From JANNSX01 sp963741525 (GTDB taxonomy: Bacteria; Pseudomonadota; Alphaproteobacteria; Rhizobiales; Hyphomicrobiaceae), in contig CAVUIW010000001.1 in NCBI GenBank assembly GCA_963741525.1, positions 124,001 through 188,000 on the forward strand: a stretch of DNA of 64,000 bases. Direction: 5' to 3'. Positions 27,454 through 35,890 of this stretch are shown one piece after another. A program made the position numbers and the translations under genes. How positions within the stretch are numbered: position 1 is the first letter of the stretch; each line of letters opens with the position of its first letter. Below the pieces are notes generated by a model that had not been told where the DNA came from, did no database searches, and saw only the letters and a program-made list of their open reading frames with translations.

Positions 27454-28607
27454 GCCGTGTGCTCTTTCATGTGCAGCATCTGCTCGGCGTCGGTCATGTG
27501 GCACGCGCCGCCTCCCTGACCCGCGGCATGACGGCCGCAGGTCTCGATGCCACCGTCGTCATGGGCGGAGAACCAGTGCCGAATGCGAATTTCGGCGGCG
27601 CGGAGGTGGTGCAGCTGCCCTGGGTCCGCGCCGCCGATACGAGCTTCAAAACATTGCTCGACAGCACCGGTCGCCCTGTCGATGCGGGCTTCTTCGAGCG
27701 GCGTCGTGATCTCCTCCTCGATCTCTTTGCCGTCCGCAAGCCCGATGCACTCCTCATCGAACACTATCCCTTCGGCCGCCAGAAATTCGGCGTCGAACTC
27801 GAGCCGCTGATTGCAGCGGCCAAGGCCGATAACGCGCGTGTTCTCTGTTCGCTGCGCGATGTGCTCGTCGAGAAGGGTGAAGGGAAAAAGAGCGCGAAAG
27901 CGACCGCGATCGTCCTGAAGTCGTTCGACAAGGTTTTCGTTCATGGCGATCCCACGGTGCTGGGATTGGAGCTGACCTTTCCGCGCGCCATCGAGATCGC
28001 GGATCGGATCGCCTACACGGGTTATGTCGTCGACCGGCGACCGCGTACATCATCATCGGGCGATACCGCTGGCGGCCATAATGAGATCGTCGTCTCGATT
28101 GGCGGCGGCGCCGTCGGTCTGGAGTTGCTCCGCGCGGCCATCGGGGCAAAGCGCCTCAGCTCGGGCGGCGGGCGGCTCTGGCGACTGCTCGCGGGTGCCA
28201 ATCTCGCCGAGGCCGATTTCCAGGCGCTGCGCGCTGAGGCACCGAACGGCCTCATTGTCGAGCGAGCCCGGCCGGACTTTCCGGAGCTGCTGAGACGCGC
28301 CGCTCTCTCCGTCTCGCAAGCCGGCTACAATACGCTGATGGACATCCTCGAAGCCCGCTGCCGCAACATCCTCGTCCCCTTCGCCGCCGGCAGTGAAAGC
28401 GAACAGATGTTCCGTGCCCGTGTCTTCGAGGAGCGCCGTCTTGTCCGCGTCCTCGACGAACGCGCACTGTCGCCTGAGACCTTGGCTCGGGCCGTCGACG
28501 CTGCCCTTGCCGCTCCACCACCGGCCGAATCCGGCGGTATCGATCTTTCAGGTGTCGAAACGACTGCGCGCCTGATCCTCGCTATGATCGCCCGGAGACG
28601 AGGATGA
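27450..28607 (+). CDS. MurG/GT28-like predicted glycosyltransferase, copy 2
   Basis: 385 residues, paralogous in plan to 23843. The N-terminal loop HLLGVGHVARAASLTRGM has the same G-x-GH-x-x-R pattern, followed by ALLIEHYPFGR, VLCSLRDVLVEK and the second-domain stretch IVVSIGGGAVGLELL, then SQAGYNTLMDILEARCRNILVPF as donor site. Coupled at both ends by ATGA overlaps to its neighbours. The two copies may act as partners or on consecutive acceptors. Confidence 0.8.
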   Translation: MSRVLFHVQHLLGVGHVARAASLTRGMTAAGLDATVVMGGEPVPNANFGGAEVVQLPWVRAADTSFKTLLDSTGRPVDAGFFERRRDLLLDLFAVRKPDALLIEHYPFGRQKFGVELEPLIAAAKADNARVLCSLRDVLVEKGEGKKSAKATAIVLKSFDKVFVHGDPTVLGLELTFPRAIEIADRIAYTGYVVDRRPRTSSSGDTAGGHNEIVVSIGGGAVGLELLRAAIGAKRLSSGGGRLWRLLAGANLAEADFQALRAEAPNGLIVERARPDFPELLRRAALSVSQAGYNTLMDILEARCRNILVPFAAGSESEQMFRARVFEERRLVRVLDERALSPETLARAVDAALAAPPPAESGGIDLSGVETTARLILAMIARRRG

Positions 28608-29386
28608 CGATGGATGCCTGGCACGATCTCGATCACGAACTCGACCTTTGGGCCAAGGCTGGCCTGACCGCCACCTTCTGGTGGCGCGACGACGATGCGG
28701 TTGCCCCGACGCCGGCGCTGGAGCGCATGATCGGCATTGCCGAGCGGTTTGCTGCTCCCCTCATGCTCGCCGTCATTCCCGAGCCGTCGACCGAGGCCTT
28801 GCGCCGCCGGGTCGAGGGATCACCCCTCGTCTTCGTCGCCCAGCACGGGCTCCGGCACAAGAACAATGCCAAGCCGGGCGACCGGGCTTGCGAGTTCCCG
28901 CACGGCCGCACCCTCTCCGAGAATGTCGTCGACATGCGCGATGGCCTCCAGCTCCTCGCCGGCTTCCCGCATCTCGTGCCGGTGTTCGTGCCGCCCTGGA
29001 ACCGGATCGACGCGCGGATGTTCCCGGGCATCGCCTCACTCGGTCACCGGGGTGTTTCGACCTTCGGCCCGCGGGCCCTTGCCCAACCCCTTCCGGGCTT
29101 CACACAGACGAATTGCCATGCTGATATCATAGCCTGGAAGACGACCAGGGGCTTTACTGGCGTGGGGCGCGTCTTGGATGACATCATCGGCCATCTGAGG
29201 GCCCGGCGAACGGGAGCGGCCGACGCGGCCGAGCCGACCGGGTTCTTGACGCACCATCTCGTTCACGATGCCGCGTCGTGGAGCTTCCTCGATACGTTTT
29301 TTGCTCATATGAGCCAATCGTCCGTCGCGCGCTGGCTCGACCCTCACGTGGCCTTTGGCCTGCCGGCCGCCCGGACGACCAGGTAG
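28604..29386 (+). CDS. Polysaccharide deacetylase-like protein (NodB-fold)
   Basis: 260 residues. The FWWRDDDAV segment resembles the acidic TFDD motif 1, and VAQHGLRHKN resembles the metal-binding H-x-x-x-H motif 2. The FVPPWNRID segment matches motif 3 (xPPxxR). All are features of NodB-fold N- or O-deacetylases. There is no signal peptide, so it should act in the cytoplasm on a nascent glycan or lipid-linked sugar rather than on finished cell wall. Overlaps the upstream glycosyltransferase by four bases, and the ABC ATPase gene starts five bases downstream. Confidence 0.8.
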   Translation: MTMDAWHDLDHELDLWAKAGLTATFWWRDDDAVAPTPALERMIGIAERFAAPLMLAVIPEPSTEALRRRVEGSPLVFVAQHGLRHKNNAKPGDRACEFPHGRTLSENVVDMRDGLQLLAGFPHLVPVFVPPWNRIDARMFPGIASLGHRGVSTFGPRALAQPLPGFTQTNCHADIIAWKTTRGFTGVGRVLDDIIGHLRARRTGAADAAEPTGFLTHHLVHDAASWSFLDTFFAHMSQSSVARWLDPHVAFGLPAARTTR

Positions 29387-29390
29387 CGGC

Positions 29391-31277
29391 ATGGCCAATA
29401 TCCTCGACGTCAACAACCTGTCGATCGAATTCGCGACACCGGCGGGACCGATCCACGCCCTACGCGACCTTTCGTTTCGTGTCCGGCCGAAATCTTCTGT
29501 GGCACTCGTCGGCGAGTCTGGCTCGGGCAAGTCGGTCTCCGCCCAGGCCATCATGGGGATCTTGCCGCGCTCCGCGTCCATCACGAGTGGCTCGATCCTG
29601 TTTCGCGACCCGCGAAACGGTGGCAGCGAGACCAACCTCGCAAAGCTCGATATCCGTGGTCGTGAGTTTCGCGCCATTCGCGGCGGCCGCATCTCCATGA
29701 TCTTCCAGGAACCGATGACCTCGATGTCGCCGCTGCACACCATTGGCGACCAGGTCGGCGAAGCCGTGCGAATCCACGAGAACTTGACGGCGGCGCAGAC
29801 CGAAAGCCGCACGCTCGAGATGCTGAAGCTCGTACGCTTCCCCAATCCCGAGCGCGCGCTCAAGAGTTATCCCTTTGAGTTATCCGGCGGCCTTCGTCAG
29901 CGCGCCATGATCGCCATGGCCCTCGTCTGCCGGCCGGCGCTACTCATTGCCGACGAGCCGACGACGGCGCTCGACGTGACGGTGCAGGCGCAGATCCTCG
30001 CGCTCATTCGCGATATCCAGCACGAGATGGACATGTCGGTGCTGATGATCACTCATGACATGGGCGTCGTCGCCAATGTCGCCGAGGAGGTGGTCGTCAT
30101 GTATCGCGGGGAGGTCATGGAGAGCGGCACGGCGAAAGACCTCTTCACCGACCCGCGCCATCCCTACCTCAAGGCGCTGATGCGCGCCGTCCCGCGCATT
30201 GATGGCGACCCGTCCGAGCGCCTGAAGCCGCTCGTCGAGCAAAACGCTATCACGGATCAGCCGCTTGCCCGCCTCGAACGGCGCGAGCGGCCGAAGGAAA
30301 CCGGGCCGCTGCTTCAGGTCGATCGGGTCGTCAAACGCTACACGATCCGCAATGACGAATTCAGCTTTTCGAGCAAGACGGCGGTGCAGGTGACGGCGGT
30401 CGATCGCGTAAGTTTCGACGTCCATCGCGGCGAGTGCCTGGCGCTGGTTGGCGAATCCGGCTGCGGCAAGACCACGCTCGCCAAGATGATCATGTCAGCG
30501 ATCTCGGCCGATGAGGGCCGCATTCTCTTCGACGAGGGTGGCAATACCGTCGATCTGACCAAGCTCGACGAAAGCGATCTCAAGCCCTTTCGCCGACGCA
30601 TCCAATACATCTTCCAGGACCCGTTCGGCTCGCTCAATCCGCGCATGACGGTCGGCGATCTCTTGACCGAGCCGCTCGCCGTGCACGGCATCGGCGACAA
30701 GGCTTCGCGCCGCGAGCGGGCAGCCGATCTCATGCGCCGCGTCGGCATCGATCCGCGCTTCCTCAACCGTTATCCGCACTCTTTCTCCGGTGGCCAACGC
30801 CAGCGCATTGGCATCGGCCGCGCCCTCATGCTCGAGCCGGAGTTGGTGCTCTGCGACGAGCCAGTCTCGGCGCTCGATGTCTCGACGCGCGCGCAAGTCC
30901 TCAATTTGCTGAAGGACTTGCAGCAGGAGCTCGGCCTGACGCTCCTGTTCATCTCGCACGATCTGGCGGTGGTGAACTACATCGCCGACCGCGTCGCCGT
31001 CATGTGCCGCGGCAAGCTCGTCGAGGTGGCGAAGCGCGAGCAGCTGTTCCGCGCGCCGCGACATCCCTACACGCGCGCACTGCTCGCCTCCGTACCGCAT
31101 CCCGACCTCGACCATCCCCTTGACTTCGCCGCTATCGGCCAGGGCCTCATGACCGAGCCGAAGCATTGGCCGGCCCCCTTCGGCGCCGACGGCGGTGCTG
31201 AACCTCAACTCATCGATCTCGGAGCGGGCCATCTCGTCCGCGCCATGGAACGTCCAACCCCAGCGCAGGTTGCCTAA
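29391..31277 (+). CDS. Peptide-type ABC transporter, fused tandem ATPase (YejF-like)
   Basis: 628 residues containing two complete ABC ATPase domains. Domain 1 has Walker A GESGSGKS, signature LSGGLRQRAMIA and Walker B LLIADEPTTALD. Domain 2 starts near residue 305 with GESGCGKTT, FSGGQRQRIGIGRA and LVLCDEPVSALD. Both keep their switch His (ITHDMGVV, ISHDLAVV). The one-chain arrangement is that of YejF/GsiA. Starts five bases after the deacetylase, ATG 29391, and ends one base before the binding-protein start. Confidence 0.92.
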   Translation: MANILDVNNLSIEFATPAGPIHALRDLSFRVRPKSSVALVGESGSGKSVSAQAIMGILPRSASITSGSILFRDPRNGGSETNLAKLDIRGREFRAIRGGRISMIFQEPMTSMSPLHTIGDQVGEAVRIHENLTAAQTESRTLEMLKLVRFPNPERALKSYPFELSGGLRQRAMIAMALVCRPALLIADEPTTALDVTVQAQILALIRDIQHEMDMSVLMITHDMGVVANVAEEVVVMYRGEVMESGTAKDLFTDPRHPYLKALMRAVPRIDGDPSERLKPLVEQNAITDQPLARLERRERPKETGPLLQVDRVVKRYTIRNDEFSFSSKTAVQVTAVDRVSFDVHRGECLALVGESGCGKTTLAKMIMSAISADEGRILFDEGGNTVDLTKLDESDLKPFRRRIQYIFQDPFGSLNPRMTVGDLLTEPLAVHGIGDKASRRERAADLMRRVGIDPRFLNRYPHSFSGGQRQRIGIGRALMLEPELVLCDEPVSALDVSTRAQVLNLLKDLQQELGLTLLFISHDLAVVNYIADRVAVMCRGKLVEVAKREQLFRAPRHPYTRALLASVPHPDLDHPLDFAAIGQGLMTEPKHWPAPFGADGGAEPQLIDLGAGHLVRAMERPTPAQVA

Positions 31278-31278
31278 C

Positions 31279-33195
31279 ATGACAAAAGAGCTGTTCCGTC
31301 GCTGCCACTTGATCGCCGCCGCCATCGGGGCCGTTGCACTACTCGCACCCATGCCGGCCACTGCCGCGATGGTCGAGACTCCCTCGCTCGCCGAGGAGGT
31401 GAAAGCCGGCAAGCTGCCGCCGGTCGAGAGCCGCGTGCCGGAAACGCCGCTCACCGTGCCACTCGAGGGCGAAGGTCTGAGCCCTGGCCAATCCGGCGGA
31501 TCAATCGACATGCTTCTTGGCCGCGCCAAGGACATCCGCATGCTCGTCGTCTATGGCTATGCGCGCCTCGTCGGCTACGACAAGAACTTCAACATCGTGC
31601 CAGATATCGCTGAGACCTTCGGCGTCAAGGAGGGGCGCGAGTTCACCTTCAAGCTCCGCAAGGGCCACAAATGGTCCGACGGCCAACCCTTCACGGCTGC
31701 CGACTTCCTCTACTTCTGGGAGGACATGGTCCTCGATCCCGTCATTTCGGAGGACGGGCCGCCGGACGAGCTGCTCGTCAACGGCAAGCTGCCGAAGTTC
31801 GAGGCGGTGGACGAGCTGACCATCCGCTACACCTGGGAGGAACCCAATCCCAACTTCCTCGTCCAGCTCGCCGGCGCCCAGCCGCTCTACCTCTACCGGC
31901 CGGCCCACTACATGAAGCAGTTCCACGCCAAATACACCGACGAGAAGAAACTCGAGGAATTGGCGGCGAAGATCGAGGCGCGGAACTGGCGCGCGCTCCA
32001 CTTCAAGATGGACAAGCAATATGCCAACGACCTGCCGGCCATGCCGACGCTTGATCCCTGGGTGAACACGACGGAAAGCCCCTCCGAGCGCTACGTGTTC
32101 AAGCGCAATCCGTTCTTCCATCGCGTCGATGCAGCAGGCAATCAACTCCCCTATGCCGACCAGATCGTCGCCAACGTCGCCAATGCCGATCTCATCCCGG
32201 CCAAGGTTGGCGCCGGAGAGTCGATGCTGCAAGCTCGCAACCTCGAGCTGAAGAACTACCCGGTCCTCAAGGCCGCCGAAGAGCGGAACGGCTACACGGT
32301 CAATCTCTGGAAATCGGGCCGCGGCTCGCAGCTGGTGCTCTTCCCCAATCTCAACGTTAAGGATCCGGTCTGGCGGGCAGCCGTTCGCGACGTTCGCTTC
32401 CGCCGCGCACTCTCCCTCGGCATCGACCGCGGCGAGATCAACCAGGTCGTGTTCTTCGGCTTGGGCGTGCCTGCGAACAATACCGTGCTCCCGGATAGTC
32501 CGCTCTTCAAGCCCGAGTACCAGACACTCTGGGCCGATTTCAACATCGACCAAGCCAATGCCCTCCTCGACGAAATGGGGCTCACCGAGCGAGACGGCGA
32601 GGGCATTCGCAAGCTCTCCGATGGGCGCCTCGCCGAGATCGTCGTCGAGACGGCGGGCGAGGACACGAACGAGACGGATGTGCTCGTCCTCATCCGCGAC
32701 AGCTGGCAGAAGATCGGCATCAAGCTGCTGACGAACGTCTCGACGCGCGAGGTGCTGCGCAGTCGCGCGACGTCCGGCGAGCTGCTGATGTCGACATGGA
32801 CAGGCCTCGAGAACGGCGTGCCGACGCCCGACTTCCCGCCCTTCGAGCTGGCACCGACCCGCGACGACCAGCAAAACTGGCCGCTCTGGGGACTTCACAC
32901 CATGACCAACGGCAAGGGAGGCGAAGCCATCGACGATCCGGTCGCGAAAGGGCTCGTCGACGACTATCAGGCCTGGCTAAAGACCTCCGATACGGCTGCC
33001 CGCGAGGCGATCTGGCACAAGATGCTGCAGACCCAGGCAGACAATGTCTTGTCGATCGGCGTCGTCGCGGCCGTGCCTCAGCCGGTAGTCGTTTCCAATA
33101 AGTTGAAGAACGTTCCCAAGGAAGGCCTCTATAACTGGGACCCTGGCGCCTTCTTCGGCATCTACCGGCCCGACACGTTCTGGATCGCGAAGTAG
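31279..33195 (+). CDS. ABC transporter substrate-binding protein (family 5, large YejA-like)
   Basis: 638 residues, longer than ordinary DppA and similar in size to YejA-type binders. A signal peptide is visible (RRCHLIAAAIGAVALLAP, cleavage near ATAA). SBP family 5 signatures include FTFKLRKGHKWSDGQPF, ADFLYFWEDMV, RYVFKRNPFFHRVD and VRDVRFRRALSLGIDR. It should capture a large or modified peptide or glycopeptide. Directly follows the ATPase and precedes two permeases. Confidence 0.9.
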   Translation: MTKELFRRCHLIAAAIGAVALLAPMPATAAMVETPSLAEEVKAGKLPPVESRVPETPLTVPLEGEGLSPGQSGGSIDMLLGRAKDIRMLVVYGYARLVGYDKNFNIVPDIAETFGVKEGREFTFKLRKGHKWSDGQPFTAADFLYFWEDMVLDPVISEDGPPDELLVNGKLPKFEAVDELTIRYTWEEPNPNFLVQLAGAQPLYLYRPAHYMKQFHAKYTDEKKLEELAAKIEARNWRALHFKMDKQYANDLPAMPTLDPWVNTTESPSERYVFKRNPFFHRVDAAGNQLPYADQIVANVANADLIPAKVGAGESMLQARNLELKNYPVLKAAEERNGYTVNLWKSGRGSQLVLFPNLNVKDPVWRAAVRDVRFRRALSLGIDRGEINQVVFFGLGVPANNTVLPDSPLFKPEYQTLWADFNIDQANALLDEMGLTERDGEGIRKLSDGRLAEIVVETAGEDTNETDVLVLIRDSWQKIGIKLLTNVSTREVLRSRATSGELLMSTWTGLENGVPTPDFPPFELAPTRDDQQNWPLWGLHTMTNGKGGEAIDDPVAKGLVDDYQAWLKTSDTAAREAIWHKMLQTQADNVLSIGVVAAVPQPVVVSNKLKNVPKEGLYNWDPGAFFGIYRPDTFWIAK

Positions 33196-33223
33196 GTCGC
33201 AACAGGAGCTCGCGAACCCACCT

Positions 33224-34223
33224 ATGCTCGCCTTCCTCACCAAACGTCTGGCGACCATGGTGGTGACGCTGCTCGTGATCAGCGCGCTCGTCTTCGCCAT
33301 CATCCAGCTGCCGGAAGGCGACTACCTCACGACCTATATCGCCGACTTGCAGGCCCAAGGCGAGAACGTCGATCCGAAGAAGATCGAATACCTCCGTAAG
33401 CAGTACGGCCTCGATAAGCCGGTGGTGTTGCAATACGTCTATTGGGTCGCTGGCCTCGTCCAGGGTGACCTCGGCTACTCCTTCGAGTTCGACAAGCCGG
33501 TTGCGACCGTCGTCGGTGACCGGATGTGGCTGACGATGATCCTCAATTTCGCGACCGTACTCTTTATATATATAGTGGCGTTCCCGATCGGCGTGTATTC
33601 GGCGACCCACAAATACAGTGTCAGCGACTACGGCATCACCTTCCTCGGCTTCCTCGGCATCGCCACGCCGAACTTCCTGCTGGCGCTGATCCTGCTCTAC
33701 CTCGCCAATGTCTGGTTCGGCACCTCGATCGGCGGCCTGATGGCGCCCGAGTATGTCGACCAGCCCTGGAGCATGGGCAAGATGCTCTCGATCCTCGAGC
33801 ATCTCTGGGTGCCGGTGCTCGTGATCGGTCTCTCGGGCACGGCCGGCATGATCCGGCGGCTTCGCGCCAACCTGCTCGATGAGTTGCAGAAGCAGTATGT
33901 GACGACCGGCCGGGCGAAGGGGCTGAGCGAGGGGAGGCTGCTCATCAAGTATCCGCTCCGCATGTCGTTGAACCCTTTCATCTCGGACATCGGCAGCCTG
34001 CTGCCGCAGATTGTCTCGGGTTCCGTCATCGTCTCGGCCGTGATGAGCCTGCCGACCACGGGGCCGATGTTGCTTGAACTCGTTGCGCAGCCAGGACATG
34101 TATCTCGCCGGCTCCTTCCTGATGTTCCTCGCGGTCCTGACCGTCGTCGGCATGTTCGTCTCCGATGTGGCGCTGGCCTTGCTCGATCCCCGCATCCGGC
34201 TCGAGGGCGGCATCAAGCGATGA
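33224..34223 (+). CDS. ABC transporter permease (YejB/DppB type), frameshifted near its end
   Basis: Subunit B of the second peptide-type importer. MLAFLTKRLATMVVTLLVIS, LRKQYGLDKPVVLQYVYW and the EAA loop (TTGRAKGLSEGRLLIKYPLR) are intact. An extra G at about 34082 throws the last about 45 codons out of frame. Dropping it restores LLRSQDMYLAGSFLMFLAVL, then VVGMFVSDVALALLDPRIR and a stop (TGA 34221-34223) overlapping the next start. Uncorrected, the frame runs on in phase into the second permease, giving a false 716-residue fusion. Confidence 0.85.
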
Positions 34224-35374
34224 GTGAGCCGCTAGCGCATTTCGTCTCGCAGAAACCGTTCAATCCGGCAGAGATCCAGACCTTCACCGATGCGCAGGAG
34301 CGCTACTACCTCGCCTCGCAGTGGCAGCTCATGTGGTGGAAGTTCCGCCGTCACAAGCTGGCGGTGGTGTCGGCCGTCATTCTGCTGCTGAGCTACTTTT
34401 CGGTGTTCTTCGTCGAGGCATTGGCGCCCTACGAGCTTTCGACGCGGCACCGGGACTTCCTCTATGCGCCCTCGCAGTCCGTCCATCTGTTTCACGAAGG
34501 CGTACTTGTTGGGCCCTTTGTCTACCCCTACGCCTCCAAGCTCAACATGACGACATTGCAGCGGGAGTACGCTCCCGACACGTCGAAGCCGCAGCGGTTG
34601 CGCTTTCTCTGCCTCGGCGAGAGTTACGAATTCTGGGGCTTGGTCGAGGGCCGGTTCCACTTCGTTTGCCCACCCGAGGGCTCCACCTTCTTCCTCTTCG
34701 GCACCGACCGGCTCGGGCGCGATCTTCTCTCGCGCCTCGTCTACGGCGCACGCATCTCCTTGACCGTCGGCCTCATCGGCATCGCCATCAGTTTTCTCCT
34801 CGGCATCACGATTGGCGGCTTCGCCGGTTACTACGGCGGCTGGTTCGACAATTTGACCCAGCGCACCATCGAGATCCTGAAATCGCTGCCGGAGCTGCCG
34901 CTCTGGATGGCGCTATCGGCGGCGCTGCCGGTCAATTGGAGTCCGGTGGTCGTCTACTTCGGCATTACGATCATTCTGGGCCTCCTCGATTGGCCGGGTC
35001 TCGCGCGCGCCGTTCGCTCGAAACTGCTGGCGCTGCGCGAGGAGGACTATGCGCTCGCCGCCCGGCTGATGGGCGCGTCTCCCGCGCATACCATTCGACG
35101 GCATTTGCTCCCGAACTTCATGAGTCACCTCATCGCCTCCGCGACCTTGTCGATCCCGGGCATGATCCTCGGCGAGACGGCGCTCTCGTTCCTGGGGCTC
35201 GGCCTCAGGCCGCCGATCACCAGTTGGGGCGTGATGCTGGCGGAAGCCCAGAACATCGAGGCCGTGGTGCTTTATCCCTGGCTGCTCTGGCCGATGGTGC
35301 CAGTCATCATCATCGTGCTCGCCTTCAACTTCTTCGGCGATGGGCTGCGTGACGCAGCGGACCCCTACAATTAA
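34220..35374 (+). CDS. ABC transporter permease (YejE/DppC type) with large periplasmic insertion
   Basis: 384 residues. A long N-terminal cytoplasmic part and first membrane helix (LAVVSAVILLLSYFSVFFVE) are followed by about 110 residues of soluble sequence (around FHEGVLVGPFVYPYASKLN and GESYEFWGLVEGRFHFVCP). Then comes the OppC-type GTDRLGRDLLSRLVYGARIS and the BPD_transp_1 core with EAA loop around LAARLMGASPAHTIRRHLLP. The insertion is larger than in DppC and resembles YejE-like permeases. Starts by ATGA overlap with the corrected end of the first permease. Confidence 0.9.
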   Translation: MSEPLAHFVSQKPFNPAEIQTFTDAQERYYLASQWQLMWWKFRRHKLAVVSAVILLLSYFSVFFVEALAPYELSTRHRDFLYAPSQSVHLFHEGVLVGPFVYPYASKLNMTTLQREYAPDTSKPQRLRFLCLGESYEFWGLVEGRFHFVCPPEGSTFFLFGTDRLGRDLLSRLVYGARISLTVGLIGIAISFLLGITIGGFAGYYGGWFDNLTQRTIEILKSLPELPLWMALSAALPVNWSPVVVYFGITIILGLLDWPGLARAVRSKLLALREEDYALAARLMGASPAHTIRRHLLPNFMSHLIASATLSIPGMILGETALSFLGLGLRPPITSWGVMLAEAQNIEAVVLYPWLLWPMVPVIIIVLAFNFFGDGLRDAADPYN

Positions 35375-35401
35375 GCGCTCAGGGCCCTACATAGGATTTG
35401 C

Positions 35402-35890
35402 ATGTCCCGACTCGATTCCATGATCCGCCGCCTGACGGCGCAGCGCCAATGCCTGGACCTCGCCTGCGAGGCGATTGGGCAAGTCGACGGCGTCGTCTTC
35501 GAGGTCGGCCTCGGCAATGGCCGCACCTTCGATCACTTGCGCGAGAAGCTCCCCGGCCGCGACATCTACATCTTCGACCGCGAGGTCAAATCGCATCCGG
35601 ACAGCCGGCCGAAGGAGGGGCACGCCTTCCTCGGCGCCATCGAGGAGACGCTACCGAAGGCGGCGCTGCACTTCGCAGGCCGCGTTGCGCTCCTCCATAG
35701 CGACATCGGCAACGGCGTGCCCGAGTACGGGCGGCAGATGGCGGCGGCGATCGGGTCGACTTTGATGCTGGCACTCGCGCCCGGCGCCATGGTGCTGAGC
35801 GACGAGGAACTCGATGTTCGGGGCCTTGAGGTCGTGAAGCCGCCGCTCAGCGATCTCCGGCGATACTATATGTACCGAAAGTCTCTTTGA
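35402..35890 (+). CDS. Small class I SAM-dependent methyltransferase-like protein
   Basis: 162 residues. GVVFEVGLGNGRTFDHLRE is the motif I SAM-binding loop, and IYIFDREVKSHPDS holds the acidic end of strand beta 2. LALAPGAMVLSDEELD could be the strand 4-5 region. The protein is shorter than most methyltransferases, so target recognition is minimal. It follows the transporter by 27 bases and is likely cotranscribed. Its stop is directly adjacent, zero bases apart, to the stop of the convergent GT2 gene. Confidence 0.7.
   Translation: MSRLDSMIRRLTAQRQCLDLACEAIGQVDGVVFEVGLGNGRTFDHLREKLPGRDIYIFDREVKSHPDSRPKEGHAFLGAIEETLPKAALHFAGRVALLHSDIGNGVPEYGRQMAAAIGSTLMLALAPGAMVLSDEELDVRGLEVVKPPLSDLRRYYMYRKSL

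Noticed and set aside
22586..29386. Ribosomal peptide (RiPP) cluster headed by the radical SAM enzyme
   Set aside because: No precursor peptide frame with leader/core features was found near the gene; kept only as an open possibility.
32720..34216. A 498-codon minus-strand frame over the binding protein and first permease
   Set aside because: His/Arg/Asp-rich antisense shadow with no domain; the plus strand encodes clear transporter genes.
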